64,000 nt of DNA from Saonia flava (GTDB taxonomy: Bacteria > Bacteroidota > Bacteroidia > Flavobacteriales > Flavobacteriaceae): NCBI RefSeq assembly GCF_011927795.1, contig NZ_JAATJJ010000001.1:1251897-1315896 (forward strand), written 5' to 3'. A program made the translations under genes and the position numbers. The notes beneath the pieces are model-generated. The model ran no database searches. It was not told where the DNA came from and was given only the letters and a program-made list of their open reading frames with translations. This document shows positions 54,972-63,705 of the stretch, one piece after another (the stretch's first letter is position 1; every line of letters starts with the position of its first letter).

Positions 54972-55613
54972 ATGGTTTTGGACAAAGACACCGCTAAAAA
55001 GACAGCAGAGCTTCTTTTACAAATTAATGCAATAAAGTTGAATCCTGAAAATCCTTTTTCATGGGCATCTGGATGGAAATCCCCAATTTATTGTGATAAC
55101 AGAATATTACTCTCCTACCCTTCAATACGTACTTATATTAGGGAAGAAATTGGAAAACAAGTGGAGTCCCTATATGGAAAACCAGATGTTATTGCCGGGG
55201 TGGCCACTGGCGCCATAGGAATCGGTATGTTAGTTGCAGAATATTTGGGCCTGCCCTTTATCTATGTCAGGCCAGAACCCAAATCCCATGGAAGACAAAA
55301 CCAGATAGAAGGATATTTGGAAGCGAACCAAACAGTTGTGGTTATTGAAGATTTGATAAGTACTGGAAAAAGTAGCCTAAATGCAGTGGATGCACTTAAA
55401 GAATCTGGTGCCATAATTAAGGGAATGGTCGCAATTTTCACCTATGGTTTTGATATTGCCAATAAAAATTTTGAGGATAAAAATATTGATTTACATACAT
55501 TGTCCGATTATGAACATCTAGTGCAAAGGGCATCAGAAACAAATTACATTAAAAAAGAACAATTAAATACGCTCATGGAATGGAGAAAGAACCCATCCCA
55601 ATGGCAACCGTAA
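54972..55613 (+). CDS. pyrE: Orotate phosphoribosyltransferase
   Basis: 213 residues. PRPP motif VVVIEDLISTGKSS is present at about residues 117-130, with the preceding flexible loop EPKSHGRQNQIEG containing catalytic Lys/His. It converts orotate to OMP in pyrimidine synthesis. It is followed 4 bp later by the SRPBCC-like gene. Promoter and start are discussed in the neighbouring entry. Confidence 0.95.
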   Translation: MVLDKDTAKKTAELLLQINAIKLNPENPFSWASGWKSPIYCDNRILLSYPSIRTYIREEIGKQVESLYGKPDVIAGVATGAIGIGMLVAEYLGLPFIYVRPEPKSHGRQNQIEGYLEANQTVVVIEDLISTGKSSLNAVDALKESGAIIKGMVAIFTYGFDIANKNFEDKNIDLHTLSDYEHLVQRASETNYIKKEQLNTLMEWRKNPSQWQP

Positions 55614-55617
55614 AAAT

Positions 55618-56010
55618 ATGCATATAGAATCTCCCAAGAAGACTGTAAATAAAAGTAGCAAAGATATTTTTGAGTTTTTAATTGATATTAAAAACTTTGA
55701 AAGTTTAATGCCGGACAACATTGCAAAATTTGAAGTATTGAGTGAAGATAAATTTCTGTTCGCCCTAAAAGGTATGCCGGAAATAGTCTTAAAACTAAAA
55801 GAAACTATTCCTTATGAAAAGGTGATTTTAGGAGCTGCCAGTGACAAGCTACCTTTTACTCTAACAGCAGATATAGTTTCTACGGATGAAAGCACCAGTG
55901 AAGTTGTCCTAAATTTTGAAGGAGAATTCAATGCTATGATGGCAATGATGATAAAAGCTCCAATTACCAACTTTATAGGAACTTTATCGGATAAATTAAC
56001 AAATATCTAG
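55618..56010 (+). CDS. SRPBCC (START-like) superfamily protein, predicted
   Basis: 130 residues, no signal peptide. The pattern helix-grip is suggested by TVNKSSKDIFEFLIDIKNFESLMPDNI at the N-terminus and the long C-terminal helix FNAMMAMMIKAPITNFIGTLSD. Such proteins form a hydrophobic ligand pocket; the ligand is unknown. It directly follows pyrE (4 bp), probably as one transcript, and converges on birA with 1 bp between stops. Confidence 0.72.
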   Translation: MHIESPKKTVNKSSKDIFEFLIDIKNFESLMPDNIAKFEVLSEDKFLFALKGMPEIVLKLKETIPYEKVILGAASDKLPFTLTADIVSTDESTSEVVLNFEGEFNAMMAMMIKAPITNFIGTLSDKLTNI

Positions 56011-56011
56011 T

Positions 56012-56743
56012 CTAGTACAACAACTTAATCTCCTTTAAATCAAATTCTTGAAGAATATTATCCTCCAGGATTACCTCTAATTTTCCATTAGCGGATACTC
56101 CCCGTATAAAACCCATAAAAAGTTCATCCTTTTGATTTTTAAAAGTTGATGGCTTATCTTTTCTAAAGAGGACAGCTTCGTATTCACTTTTTAATTGTAC
56201 CATGGATTTGGCTTCTGAAGCAGAAAAACTCTTTTTTAGATTTTTTAAGATTAGTGTTAATATTTCATCTAAATTAAAGGTCTGCCCCAAAATTAATTTT
56301 AAGGAAGATACATTTGGAAGTTTATGGAATACTATTTGGTTAACATTTAACCCAATTCCCACAATGGAAGATTGAATGTTTTTTCCAGAAAGCATATTTT
56401 CAATTAAAATTCCACATATTTTGTCGTTACCTGACAGAATGTCGTTTGGCCATTTCACCTTTAAATCAGGCACTTTTAAACCATGCAAAACTTCATAAAC
56501 AGCAAGTGATACTTTCATATTTACAACAAACTGTTCAACCACAGGGAGAGAGTTTATTTTTTTTAAAATACTGAATGTCAAATTTTTACCTTCTTCCGAA
56601 TCCCAAACAGTGCCCATTTGCCCCCTTCCATTTAATTGTTTCTTGGAAACAACTACCGTAAAATCATCCAATATATTGTCACTAATTAAGTTCTTTAAAT
56701 AAGAACTTGTGGAATCGGTGGCATCAAGTTTGATTATTTGCAT
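56012..56743 (-). CDS. birA: Biotin--[acetyl-CoA-carboxylase] ligase, monofunctional
   Basis: 243 residues. The catalytic loop is GRGQMG (39-44) in place of the usual GRGRxG, and KWPND is at 97-101. The N-terminal HTH of the bifunctional repressor is missing, so it only attaches biotin. Known targets in this window: pyruvate carboxylase Lys1116. Confidence 0.94.
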   Translation of the reverse strand: MQIIKLDATDSTSSYLKNLISDNILDDFTVVVSKKQLNGRGQMGTVWDSEEGKNLTFSILKKINSLPVVEQFVVNMKVSLAVYEVLHGLKVPDLKVKWPNDILSGNDKICGILIENMLSGKNIQSSIVGIGLNVNQIVFHKLPNVSSLKLILGQTFNLDEILTLILKNLKKSFSASEAKSMVQLKSEYEAVLFRKDKPSTFKNQKDELFMGFIRGVSANGKLEVILEDNILQEFDLKEIKLLY

Positions 56744-56808
56744 ATAGTTTTAATAAAGATAGGTACAATCTTATGTTAAATTCAATAGCTAAGAAAACAA
56801 AAAAATAA

Positions 56809-56816
56809 TAACTTTG
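56809..56816 (+). promoter_or_regulatory. Possible -7 element of the rsfS-ftsH unit
   Basis: TAACTTTG matches TAnnTTTG and lies 20 nt before ATG 56837. A TTG is not seen at the usual spacing. Confidence 0.42.
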
Positions 56817-56836
56817 TAGAAAACTAAATCTTTTGA

Positions 56837-57214
56837 ATGCAGAAAACAAAAGCTAGCGCAGATGAATTAATTGCTTTAATCTTACACGGAATAGAAGAAG
56901 TAAAAGGAAACGACATCAATTTATTGGACCTTAGGGAAATAGAAAACACCGTTTGTGACTACTTTATAATTTGCAATGGAACTTCCAATACGCATGTTAA
57001 TGCAATAGTAAACTCCATACAAAAAACAGTTAGTAAAGCTATACAAGACAAACCATGGCACGTAGAAGGTTCTGAAAATGCCGAATGGGTGTTAATGGAT
57101 TATGTTAATGTGGTAGTGCATGTGTTCCAAAAGCATATTCGCGAATTCTACGACATAGAGGCGCTTTGGGGAGATGCCAAAGTAACTCAAATAGAAAGTA
57201 GCGTTAATCAGTAA
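56837..57214 (+). CDS. rsfS: Ribosome silencing factor RsfS
   Basis: 125 residues. Core motifs are LLDLREIENTVCDYFIICNG and the C-terminal VVVHVFQKHIREFYDIEALWGDA. It binds L14 and blocks 30S/50S joining in stationary phase. It lies 9 bp upstream of ftsH, a common pair in Bacteroidota. Confidence 0.95.
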   Translation: MQKTKASADELIALILHGIEEVKGNDINLLDLREIENTVCDYFIICNGTSNTHVNAIVNSIQKTVSKAIQDKPWHVEGSENAEWVLMDYVNVVVHVFQKHIREFYDIEALWGDAKVTQIESSVNQ

Positions 57215-57223
57215 AAAAAAAGA

Positions 57224-59197
57224 ATGGCTAAAGATAAAAATACAAGTCCCAAAAAACCTAAATTCAGCTCATGGTGGATATATGGTTTAATTGCAATACT
57301 ATTGTTGGGCTTCCAATTTTTTGGCAGCAATAGTTTTGCCAACACAAAGAAGACAACAACCTCTGAGTTACAGGAATACCTTAGGAATGGTGATATTTCT
57401 AAAATATTGATCATTACCAATACACGCCAGGCAAAAGTTTTCCTTACCGACGAGGCATTACAAAAGGATGTGCACAAAGATGTGGCCGAAAAACCATTGA
57501 TACCATCAACTGGTATAGTTCCCCAGTATGTACTTGATTATGGGGACCTACAGAATTTTGAGAATGATATCAAAAAACTGAAACAAGAGAATAATCTGGA
57601 GACCATTGTAGACTATGACACTGAGTCCAATTTATTTATGGAAATGCTATTGGGGATACTTCCTTTTATCCTTATTATAGGTATTTGGATTTATCTTATG
57701 CGCAGAATGTCTGGTGGAGCTGGTGGTGGAGCTGGTGGTCAAATTTTTAATATTGGCAAATCCAAAGCCAAGCTTTTTGACGAGAAAACAGACACCCGAA
57801 CCTCCTTTAAAGATGTTGCCGGACTAGAAGGCGCAAAGGAAGAAGTTGAGGAAATTGTTGAATTTCTAAGAAACCCAGATAAATATACTTCATTGGGAGG
57901 TAAAATTCCAAAAGGCGCTTTATTGGTAGGTCCTCCTGGAACAGGAAAAACACTATTGGCAAAGGCCGTTGCCGGTGAGGCCAAAGTTCCTTTTTTCTCA
58001 TTATCTGGTTCAGATTTTGTTGAAATGTTTGTGGGAGTAGGTGCTTCCAGGGTTAGGGATTTATTTAAACAAGCAAAAGATAAATCACCAGCAATCATAT
58101 TTATTGATGAAATTGATGCTATTGGACGTGCAAGAGGAAAAAATAACTTTACAGGTTCCAATGATGAAAGAGAAAACACACTAAATCAATTATTGACTGA
58201 AATGGACGGTTTTGGGACCAATACCAACGTTATTGTATTGGCAGCAACCAACCGTGCAGATGTTTTGGACAAAGCATTGATGAGAGCTGGTAGATTTGAC
58301 AGACAAATATATGTTGACCTTCCAGACATTAGAGAGCGTAAGGAAATATTTGAAGTTCATTTAAGACCTATAAAGACTGCTGAAACATTGGATTTGGATT
58401 TTCTTTCCAGACAGACTCCTGGTTTTTCTGGAGCGGACATCGCCAATGTATGTAATGAAGCTGCTCTGATTGCCGCTAGAAAAGAAAAGAAAGCTGTTAC
58501 CAAACAAGACTTTTTAGATGCGGTGGATAGAATAGTTGGTGGTCTTGAAAAGAAAAATAAAATCATAACTCCAGGTGAGAAAAAAACAATTGCCTATCAT
58601 GAAGCGGGTCATGCAACAGTAAGTTGGATGTTGGAACATGCCGCACCTTTGGTAAAAGTAACTATTGTGCCAAGGGGACAATCTTTGGGAGCTGCATGGT
58701 ATTTACCAGAAGAACGGCTTATAGTACGCCCAGAACAGATGCTAGATGAAATGTGTGCCACCATGGGAGGTAGGGCCGCAGAAAAGGTAATGTTCAACAA
58801 AATTTCCACAGGAGCCTTAAGCGACTTGGAAAAAGTGACCAAACAAGCTAGGGCCATGGTCACCGTTTATGGTCTCAATGATGAAATTGGAAACGTTACC
58901 TATTATGATTCTTCAGGCCAAAATGATTATGGTTTCTCTAAACCTTATAGTGAAGAAACAGCTCAAAAAATTGATGAAGAAATTTCAAAAATGATTGAGG
59001 AACAATATAAGAGGGCAATTGATCTTTTAAATAACAACAAAGATAAACTTACAGAACTTGCTGAACGTTTATTGGAAAAAGAAGTTATCTTTAAGGACGA
59101 TTTAGAAAAAATCTTTGGAAAAAGACCATTTGACAGTGGTGCTGGTGAAGAAATTGCTGAAAAAGAACCAGCAAAGGAAGAGGAAAAGAGTGAATAA
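57224..59197 (+). CDS. ftsH: ATP-dependent zinc metalloprotease FtsH
   Basis: 657 residues. Membrane segments lie at about 15-36 and 140-160 with a periplasmic loop between. A Gly-rich linker ([10 protein letters not shown]) leads to the AAA domain with Walker A GPPGTGKT (236-243), Walker B FIDEIDAI and SRH region. The zinc site is HEAGH (459-463). It degrades membrane proteins and short-lived regulators. Followed by LUD, cdsA and psd on the same strand. Confidence 0.97.
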   Translation: MAKDKNTSPKKPKFSSWWIYGLIAILLLGFQFFGSNSFANTKKTTTSELQEYLRNGDISKILIITNTRQAKVFLTDEALQKDVHKDVAEKPLIPSTGIVPQYVLDYGDLQNFENDIKKLKQENNLETIVDYDTESNLFMEMLLGILPFILIIGIWIYLMRRMSGGAGGGAGGQIFNIGKSKAKLFDEKTDTRTSFKDVAGLEGAKEEVEEIVEFLRNPDKYTSLGGKIPKGALLVGPPGTGKTLLAKAVAGEAKVPFFSLSGSDFVEMFVGVGASRVRDLFKQAKDKSPAIIFIDEIDAIGRARGKNNFTGSNDERENTLNQLLTEMDGFGTNTNVIVLAATNRADVLDKALMRAGRFDRQIYVDLPDIRERKEIFEVHLRPIKTAETLDLDFLSRQTPGFSGADIANVCNEAALIAARKEKKAVTKQDFLDAVDRIVGGLEKKNKIITPGEKKTIAYHEAGHATVSWMLEHAAPLVKVTIVPRGQSLGAAWYLPEERLIVRPEQMLDEMCATMGGRAAEKVMFNKISTGALSDLEKVTKQARAMVTVYGLNDEIGNVTYYDSSGQNDYGFSKPYSEETAQKIDEEISKMIEEQYKRAIDLLNNNKDKLTELAERLLEKEVIFKDDLEKIFGKRPFDSGAGEEIAEKEPAKEEEKSE

Positions 59198-59249
59198 AAA
59201 CTTGTTGTTTTTAGTCAATATCTTATTATTTTGAAGCTTTTTAGTATTA

Positions 59250-59858
59250 ATGGGGTTATTTGATAAGTTATTTGGAGGAGGAAAAAAGGTTCCCAAAGAG
59301 ACTGTGGAAACAAGAGGTGCCCATATGCCCAACCTCAACATCCCCGTAGATGAAAAATTCACCATTTATTTTAAAAAAAATGGGGGAAAGTTTCTTTATT
59401 GCGAATCTTTCTCCGAAGTTTCTGAGGCCCTTAAGAATATATTGATTGAAAACCAATGGGAAAATCATCCCTTCTTCTCTATGAATTCTAGATTGGAAGA
59501 AAAATTTTCAAAAGAAAATATCACGTTCACCAACAAAGCACATAAAAGCGAAATATTCTTTACCACCTGTGAGCATTTGGTTGCCCAAAATGGTTCTATA
59601 TTGGTTTGTTCCCATCAATTAAAAGAAAAAAAACTGCACGAGCTTCCTTCCAACCTAATTGTTTTTGCCACCACCAGTCAATTAGTGGATTCAATTGGAG
59701 AAGGGCTAAAAACTATAAAGAAGAAATACAAAAACCAGATTCCGGCTAATATTACTACCATAAAGCACTTTCAATTAACACCAGAAAACAAAAATGATTT
59801 CCTTTCCTATGGTAGTACTTCCAAAAATTTATATCTTTTATTGATGGAAGACCTTTAA
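59250..59858 (+). CDS. LUD domain (LutC/YkgG-like) protein
   Basis: 202 residues. The C-terminal half resembles the LUD domain (FFTTCEHLVAQNGSILV, then ELPSNLIVFATTSQLVDS), also found in lactate-utilisation protein LutC; LutA/LutB are not nearby. The N-terminus has LFDKLFGGGKKVPKETVETRGAHMPN. In Flavobacteriaceae this gene is regularly kept between ftsH and cdsA, which points to a housekeeping role and not to lactate use. Confidence 0.72.
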   Translation: MGLFDKLFGGGKKVPKETVETRGAHMPNLNIPVDEKFTIYFKKNGGKFLYCESFSEVSEALKNILIENQWENHPFFSMNSRLEEKFSKENITFTNKAHKSEIFFTTCEHLVAQNGSILVCSHQLKEKKLHELPSNLIVFATTSQLVDSIGEGLKTIKKKYKNQIPANITTIKHFQLTPENKNDFLSYGSTSKNLYLLLMEDL

Positions 59859-59859
59859 T

Positions 59860-60663
59860 ATGAAAGAAATTCTTAGGCGATTAATCACAGGGGCAGTATA
59901 TGTTATTCTCTTGTTGTCCGCAGTTTTTTTAAGTTCCGATGCCTTTGATTTTTTGTTCATGACTTTTGGCCTTGCCTGTCTTTATGAATACAAAAGATTG
60001 GTACATCTTAAGGGATATCATATTTTTATAGCCTATTTGGGCCTATGGTGGGCCTACATTTACCTTATTAAAGACAACATTCCTATTTACATTCTGCTTA
60101 TTGTCACCATTGCCGTAAACTTTTCACTTTTAGTCTATTTGTTCTCAAAAAAAGAAAGACATTTTAGCACTTTACAAAAATTTATAGTTGGCCTTTTTTA
60201 TATTGGAGGAGGTTGCATTTTCTTAACCATGATTCCTTATAAAAACAACAATTTTGCCCAACTCCTAATAATGGGTATTTTTATACTCATTTGGGTGAAT
60301 GACTCTTTTGCCTATTTAGTTGGAAAAAGTATGGGGCGCACAAAATTGTACTCAGCGGTTTCCCCAAAAAAAACAATTGAGGGTACACTGGGTGGTTTGG
60401 TTTTTGCCATTTTTGCAGCCTATTTAATTTCAATATATGACACCAACCTTACCATGCAACAATGGATTATCTTGGCTGTTGTAATTGTGGTTATGGGTAG
60501 TTTGGGGGATTTAGTCGAATCAAAATTTAAACGCGTTGCTGGAGTTAAGGACAGTGGTGCTATTTTACCAGGTCATGGGGGCATGTTAGACCGTTTGGAT
60601 AGTTTGGTCTTTGCGGCTCCTTTTGCCTATTTAACGATAAATATTTTTACACATGTTTCATAG
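59860..60663 (+). CDS. cdsA: Phosphatidate cytidylyltransferase
   Basis: 267 residues with about seven or eight membrane helices. The CDP-alcohol signature near the C-terminus is SLGDLVESKFKRVAGVKDSG (about 216-235), followed by LPGHGGMLDRLDS. It makes CDP-diacylglycerol. It lies 1 bp after the LUD gene and overlaps psd by 11 bp, so CDP-DAG synthesis and phosphatidylserine decarboxylation genes are one unit. Confidence 0.96.
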   Translation: MKEILRRLITGAVYVILLLSAVFLSSDAFDFLFMTFGLACLYEYKRLVHLKGYHIFIAYLGLWWAYIYLIKDNIPIYILLIVTIAVNFSLLVYLFSKKERHFSTLQKFIVGLFYIGGGCIFLTMIPYKNNNFAQLLIMGIFILIWVNDSFAYLVGKSMGRTKLYSAVSPKKTIEGTLGGLVFAIFAAYLISIYDTNLTMQQWIILAVVIVVMGSLGDLVESKFKRVAGVKDSGAILPGHGGMLDRLDSLVFAAPFAYLTINIFTHVS

Positions 60664-61321
60664 AGAGGGGCAAAAAATCATCCTAATTACTTTTTTAATT
60701 GTTTCGGCCATTGTGTTAGGGGCTCAGTTTTATATAGAGCATCCATGGTTAAAATTGGGATTGCAAATTGTTGCATTATTGATTTTAATTTTGATTTTAC
60801 AGTTTTTCAGAAACCCTAAAAGAACGGTGAATCCAACCTTTGACGATATACTAGCGCCAGTGGACGGAAAAGTAGTAGTCATTGAAGAAGTTGAAGAAAC
60901 GGAATATTTTAAGGACAAACGTCTACAGGTTTCAATTTTTATGTCACCTATTAATGTACATGTGACCCGTTACGCAGCATCAGGAAGCATTAAATATTCC
61001 AAATACCATCCTGGGAAATATTTAGTGGCATGGCACCCAAAATCCAGTACCGAAAATGAGCGCACGACTGTAGTCATTAATACTCCAAAATTTGGTGACA
61101 TTCTGTATAGGCAAATTGCAGGAGCTTTAGCTAAACGTATTGTTAATTATGCTGAAGTTGGTGAAAGTGTTCAACAGGGAACAGATGCGGGATTCATTAA
61201 ATTTGGTTCTCGCGTGGATTTGTTATTACCTTTAGATTGTGCAGTAGCAGTTAAATTAAACCAAAAAGTAGTGGGTGCCAAAACTTGTATTGCGACATTG
61301 GCAAGTAAGGATGAAAAATGA
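60653..61321 (+). CDS. psd: Phosphatidylserine decarboxylase family protein
   Basis: 222 residues. Two membrane segments (about 8-27 and 32-52) precede the pyruvoyl-enzyme domain; self-cleavage site is Gly185-Ser186 (FIKFGSRVDL), giving a small alpha subunit. It also has VDGKVVVIEE and the FMSPINVHVTR strand. It produces phosphatidylethanolamine. The short form without the LGST motif is usual for Bacteroidota. It overlaps the acyl-CoA-binding gene by 11 bp. Confidence 0.95.
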   Translation: MFHREGQKIILITFLIVSAIVLGAQFYIEHPWLKLGLQIVALLILILILQFFRNPKRTVNPTFDDILAPVDGKVVVIEEVEETEYFKDKRLQVSIFMSPINVHVTRYAASGSIKYSKYHPGKYLVAWHPKSSTENERTTVVINTPKFGDILYRQIAGALAKRIVNYAEVGESVQQGTDAGFIKFGSRVDLLLPLDCAVAVKLNQKVVGAKTCIATLASKDEK

Positions 61322-61577
61322 GAAATTACATAAGGAATTTGAAGAGGCTGTTGAATTTGTAAACTCATATGAAGAACCTTTCCCTGCCGACCTTCTATTA
61401 AAACTTTATGCCTATTATAAAATTGCAAACAAGAATTTTGGAACTCCAGGCAGTAAAACCCCTTTGATAAATGCTTTTAAGGCCAATGCCCTAATACAGG
61501 CAAGAAACTTGAGCCGTGAAGATGCAATGAAAAATTATGTGAAATTGGTAAATAAGGAAATTAGAAAAAAGAAGTAA
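61311..61577 (+). CDS. Acyl-CoA-binding protein
   Basis: 88 residues from ATG 61311 (MKNEKLHKEFEEAVEFV). The four-helix ACBP fold is visible: LLLKLYAYYKIANKNFGTPG (core of the acyl-CoA site), then AFKANALIQARNLSREDAMKNYVKLV. It binds acyl-CoA in the cytosol and sits behind cdsA and psd, in keeping with a role in lipid synthesis. Confidence 0.93.
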   Translation: MKNEKLHKEFEEAVEFVNSYEEPFPADLLLKLYAYYKIANKNFGTPGSKTPLINAFKANALIQARNLSREDAMKNYVKLVNKEIRKKK

Positions 61578-61594
61578 TACTCCTATTAAGCTTT

Positions 61595-62362
61595 TTACTC
61601 GTATAAATCAGTTATATCGGACTTACAAAGGTCTGCCATAAAATTGCCTATTTTTTTTGTAACGGCCTTAAAATATTTTTCTCCTTTTTCAGCAGTAGAA
61701 AATTCAGGGTTACCAACACCAGTATCTTCGCTTATTTGGGACCATTTGCGCTCCGCCCAAACCCATCCTTCAGAAAAATCTTTTATTTTATATTTCTTGC
61801 TAGCTCCTTTTCCCCATGAATCTTTTGAAAGCACTAAATCTGGTTTTAAATACAACAGAATACTCGTTTCCATTTCATCTGCATGATCGCCTTCTTCATC
61901 AAAAAACTCTGACTTATTTAAAGATTGAAACCAGTTAGAAAAACATATGAACATTTCCGGAAACTTTAATCCTAACTCCCGAACCAAAGGCTTAAAATTA
62001 TTTCCACCATGACTGTTAAAAATCATTAACTTTTTTATTCCATGTCTATCCAATGTTGTAACTACATCGGACAAAATGGCCAATTGGGTAGTAGGGTTTA
62101 AATTGATATCCAAGTATATATCTGACTGCCCTGTATTTACACCAAAAGGAATTGTGGGCAACACAATAACTTTTGCTCCTTTTCCCCATGCAATTCTTGC
62201 TGATTCAACTGCCAGGGCATCAGCTTCAATAATATCGGTAGCATAGGGCAAGTGATAGTTGTGGGCCTCTGTTGCGCCCCAAGGCAGAATTGCCAAATCA
62301 AACTTTTCATCCTTTAAATGCTTCCAATTGGTTTCAGCTAAAATATAGGGCCTAATACTCAT
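61595..62362 (-). CDS. Creatininase family amidohydrolase
   Basis: 255 residues. Metal-binding motifs of the creatininase/formamide hydrolase fold are present: WGATEAHNYHLPYATD, NSHGGN and GDHADEMETS. The substrate is unknown; family members act on creatinine, formamide rings or peptide-like factors. It lies 8 bp downstream of the sterol desaturase gene and converges with the ACBP gene. Confidence 0.92.
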   Translation of the reverse strand: MSIRPYILAETNWKHLKDEKFDLAILPWGATEAHNYHLPYATDIIEADALAVESARIAWGKGAKVIVLPTIPFGVNTGQSDIYLDINLNPTTQLAILSDVVTTLDRHGIKKLMIFNSHGGNNFKPLVRELGLKFPEMFICFSNWFQSLNKSEFFDEEGDHADEMETSILLYLKPDLVLSKDSWGKGASKKYKIKDFSEGWVWAERKWSQISEDTGVGNPEFSTAEKGEKYFKAVTKKIGNFMADLCKSDITDLYE

Positions 62363-62370
62363 TTTTATAA

Positions 62371-63630
62371 TTATATTGCTTCTATTAGTTTCTTTTCCTT
62401 TAATCCAAAATAAATCCCTCCTAAAATTGTACTCAGGAAATAAGTTCCTACCAGCAAACTACCCCAAGAAATATAAGAATCCACCCCAAACCAATCTCCA
62501 GTATATAAAATAAGAGCTATTCCTGCCAATCCTCTAAAAACCTCTATCCAAATACCGGAAGGATGACCATCCATCAAGGTAGTATATCCATAGATTCCAA
62601 AAAAAACAAAAGCACCATATAATAATAACCCATCTGCTCCTATTTGACCATAATTGAAAAACATAAACAATATAAGCCCCAAACACGCAAGCATTTGAGA
62701 AATAACATACCATTGAAATGAAATTGAAGTCGGTGTTTTATACTTATTAAAATTATACACATCGGTAATAATTTCAACCGGGTACTTTATTTTTACATCA
62801 GCTGGTCTCCAGCCTGTTGGCATAAACCAAATACGCAACTTATCATAATAATTTTTGGTTCTCCAAGCATCTTTAATAAGTCTCCACAAGTGTTGAAAAT
62901 TAATTATAATGGGATTCCATGTGTTCACAGGTTTTAGCACTCCAAATTGTGGTGGCGCATCTTCCAACTCTTCTTGAAAAGTACCGAACATACGATCCCA
63001 TACACAGAATATCGCAGAAAGGTTTTTGTCTATATACTCTGGGTTTATGGCATGATGCACTCTATGCTGAGATGGTGTAACAATCACATATTCCAGCCAA
63101 CCCAATTTACCAATATGCTTGGTATGATACCAAAATTGGGCAAAAAGATGCACTGGGGCCAAAATGGCAATAACGTTATTTGGAATACCCAAAAGTGCTG
63201 CGGGTATAAGGAATATAGCATAGAAACCCAGTAAATTAGATATAGGTTGACGTAAAGCACAAGCTAAATTAAATTCCTCGCTACTGTGATGAATCATATG
63301 TGTATTCCAAAAATAGTTTATATGATGGCTAAGTCTATGATTCCAATAACTGGCAAAGTCCAATGCTACAAATGCTACTATCCAAACCACCCAAGTGATT
63401 TTCATATCCACCAATGCCAAATATTTTAAGAAAAAGGGATAGGTAACCAGAACTATGCCAAGACCTAATGAATCTTTAATAATATTGGATAAACCTGAAC
63501 TTATACCTGAAACAGAATCCATAACATTATGGGTTTGTTTCTTAACTAGTGAACCATATAAAATCTCAGCTCCTAACAGAACCAAAAAAAAGGGAATGGC
63601 GTACAACAATGCATTTGCGTATGCTTCCAT
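62371..63630 (-). CDS. Sterol desaturase/fatty acid hydroxylase family protein
   Basis: 419 residues with about eight membrane helices. Diiron His boxes are HRLSHH (98-103), HMIHH (111-115) and HRVHH (189-193). The C-terminal 150 residues add three more membrane helices and are typical of larger bacterial members. It hydroxylates or desaturates a lipid; the substrate is unknown. It probably shares a transcript with the creatininase-family gene. Confidence 0.93.
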   Translation of the reverse strand: MEAYANALLYAIPFFLVLLGAEILYGSLVKKQTHNVMDSVSGISSGLSNIIKDSLGLGIVLVTYPFFLKYLALVDMKITWVVWIVAFVALDFASYWNHRLSHHINYFWNTHMIHHSSEEFNLACALRQPISNLLGFYAIFLIPAALLGIPNNVIAILAPVHLFAQFWYHTKHIGKLGWLEYVIVTPSQHRVHHAINPEYIDKNLSAIFCVWDRMFGTFQEELEDAPPQFGVLKPVNTWNPIIINFQHLWRLIKDAWRTKNYYDKLRIWFMPTGWRPADVKIKYPVEIITDVYNFNKYKTPTSISFQWYVISQMLACLGLILFMFFNYGQIGADGLLLYGAFVFFGIYGYTTLMDGHPSGIWIEVFRGLAGIALILYTGDWFGVDSYISWGSLLVGTYFLSTILGGIYFGLKEKKLIEAI

Positions 63631-63678
63631 AAAATTAAAAACTTAATAATAAATATCCTTGAAACTAAATTTAATAAA

Positions 63679-63705
63679 ACCCTTTGTATTAAAGGGTATA
63701 CTTTG
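63679..63705 (-). terminator. Probable terminator of the response regulator gene
   Basis: On the minus strand ACCCTTT pairs with AAAGGGT across a short loop, followed by TTTATT. The stop codon (63691-63689) lies in the loop, so the hairpin overlaps the end of the gene. Weak U tract. Confidence 0.5.

Noticed and set aside
57711-57742. GGTGGAGCTGGTGGTGG-type repeat, considered as a satellite
   Set aside because: It encodes the Gly-rich linker of FtsH after the second membrane helix.
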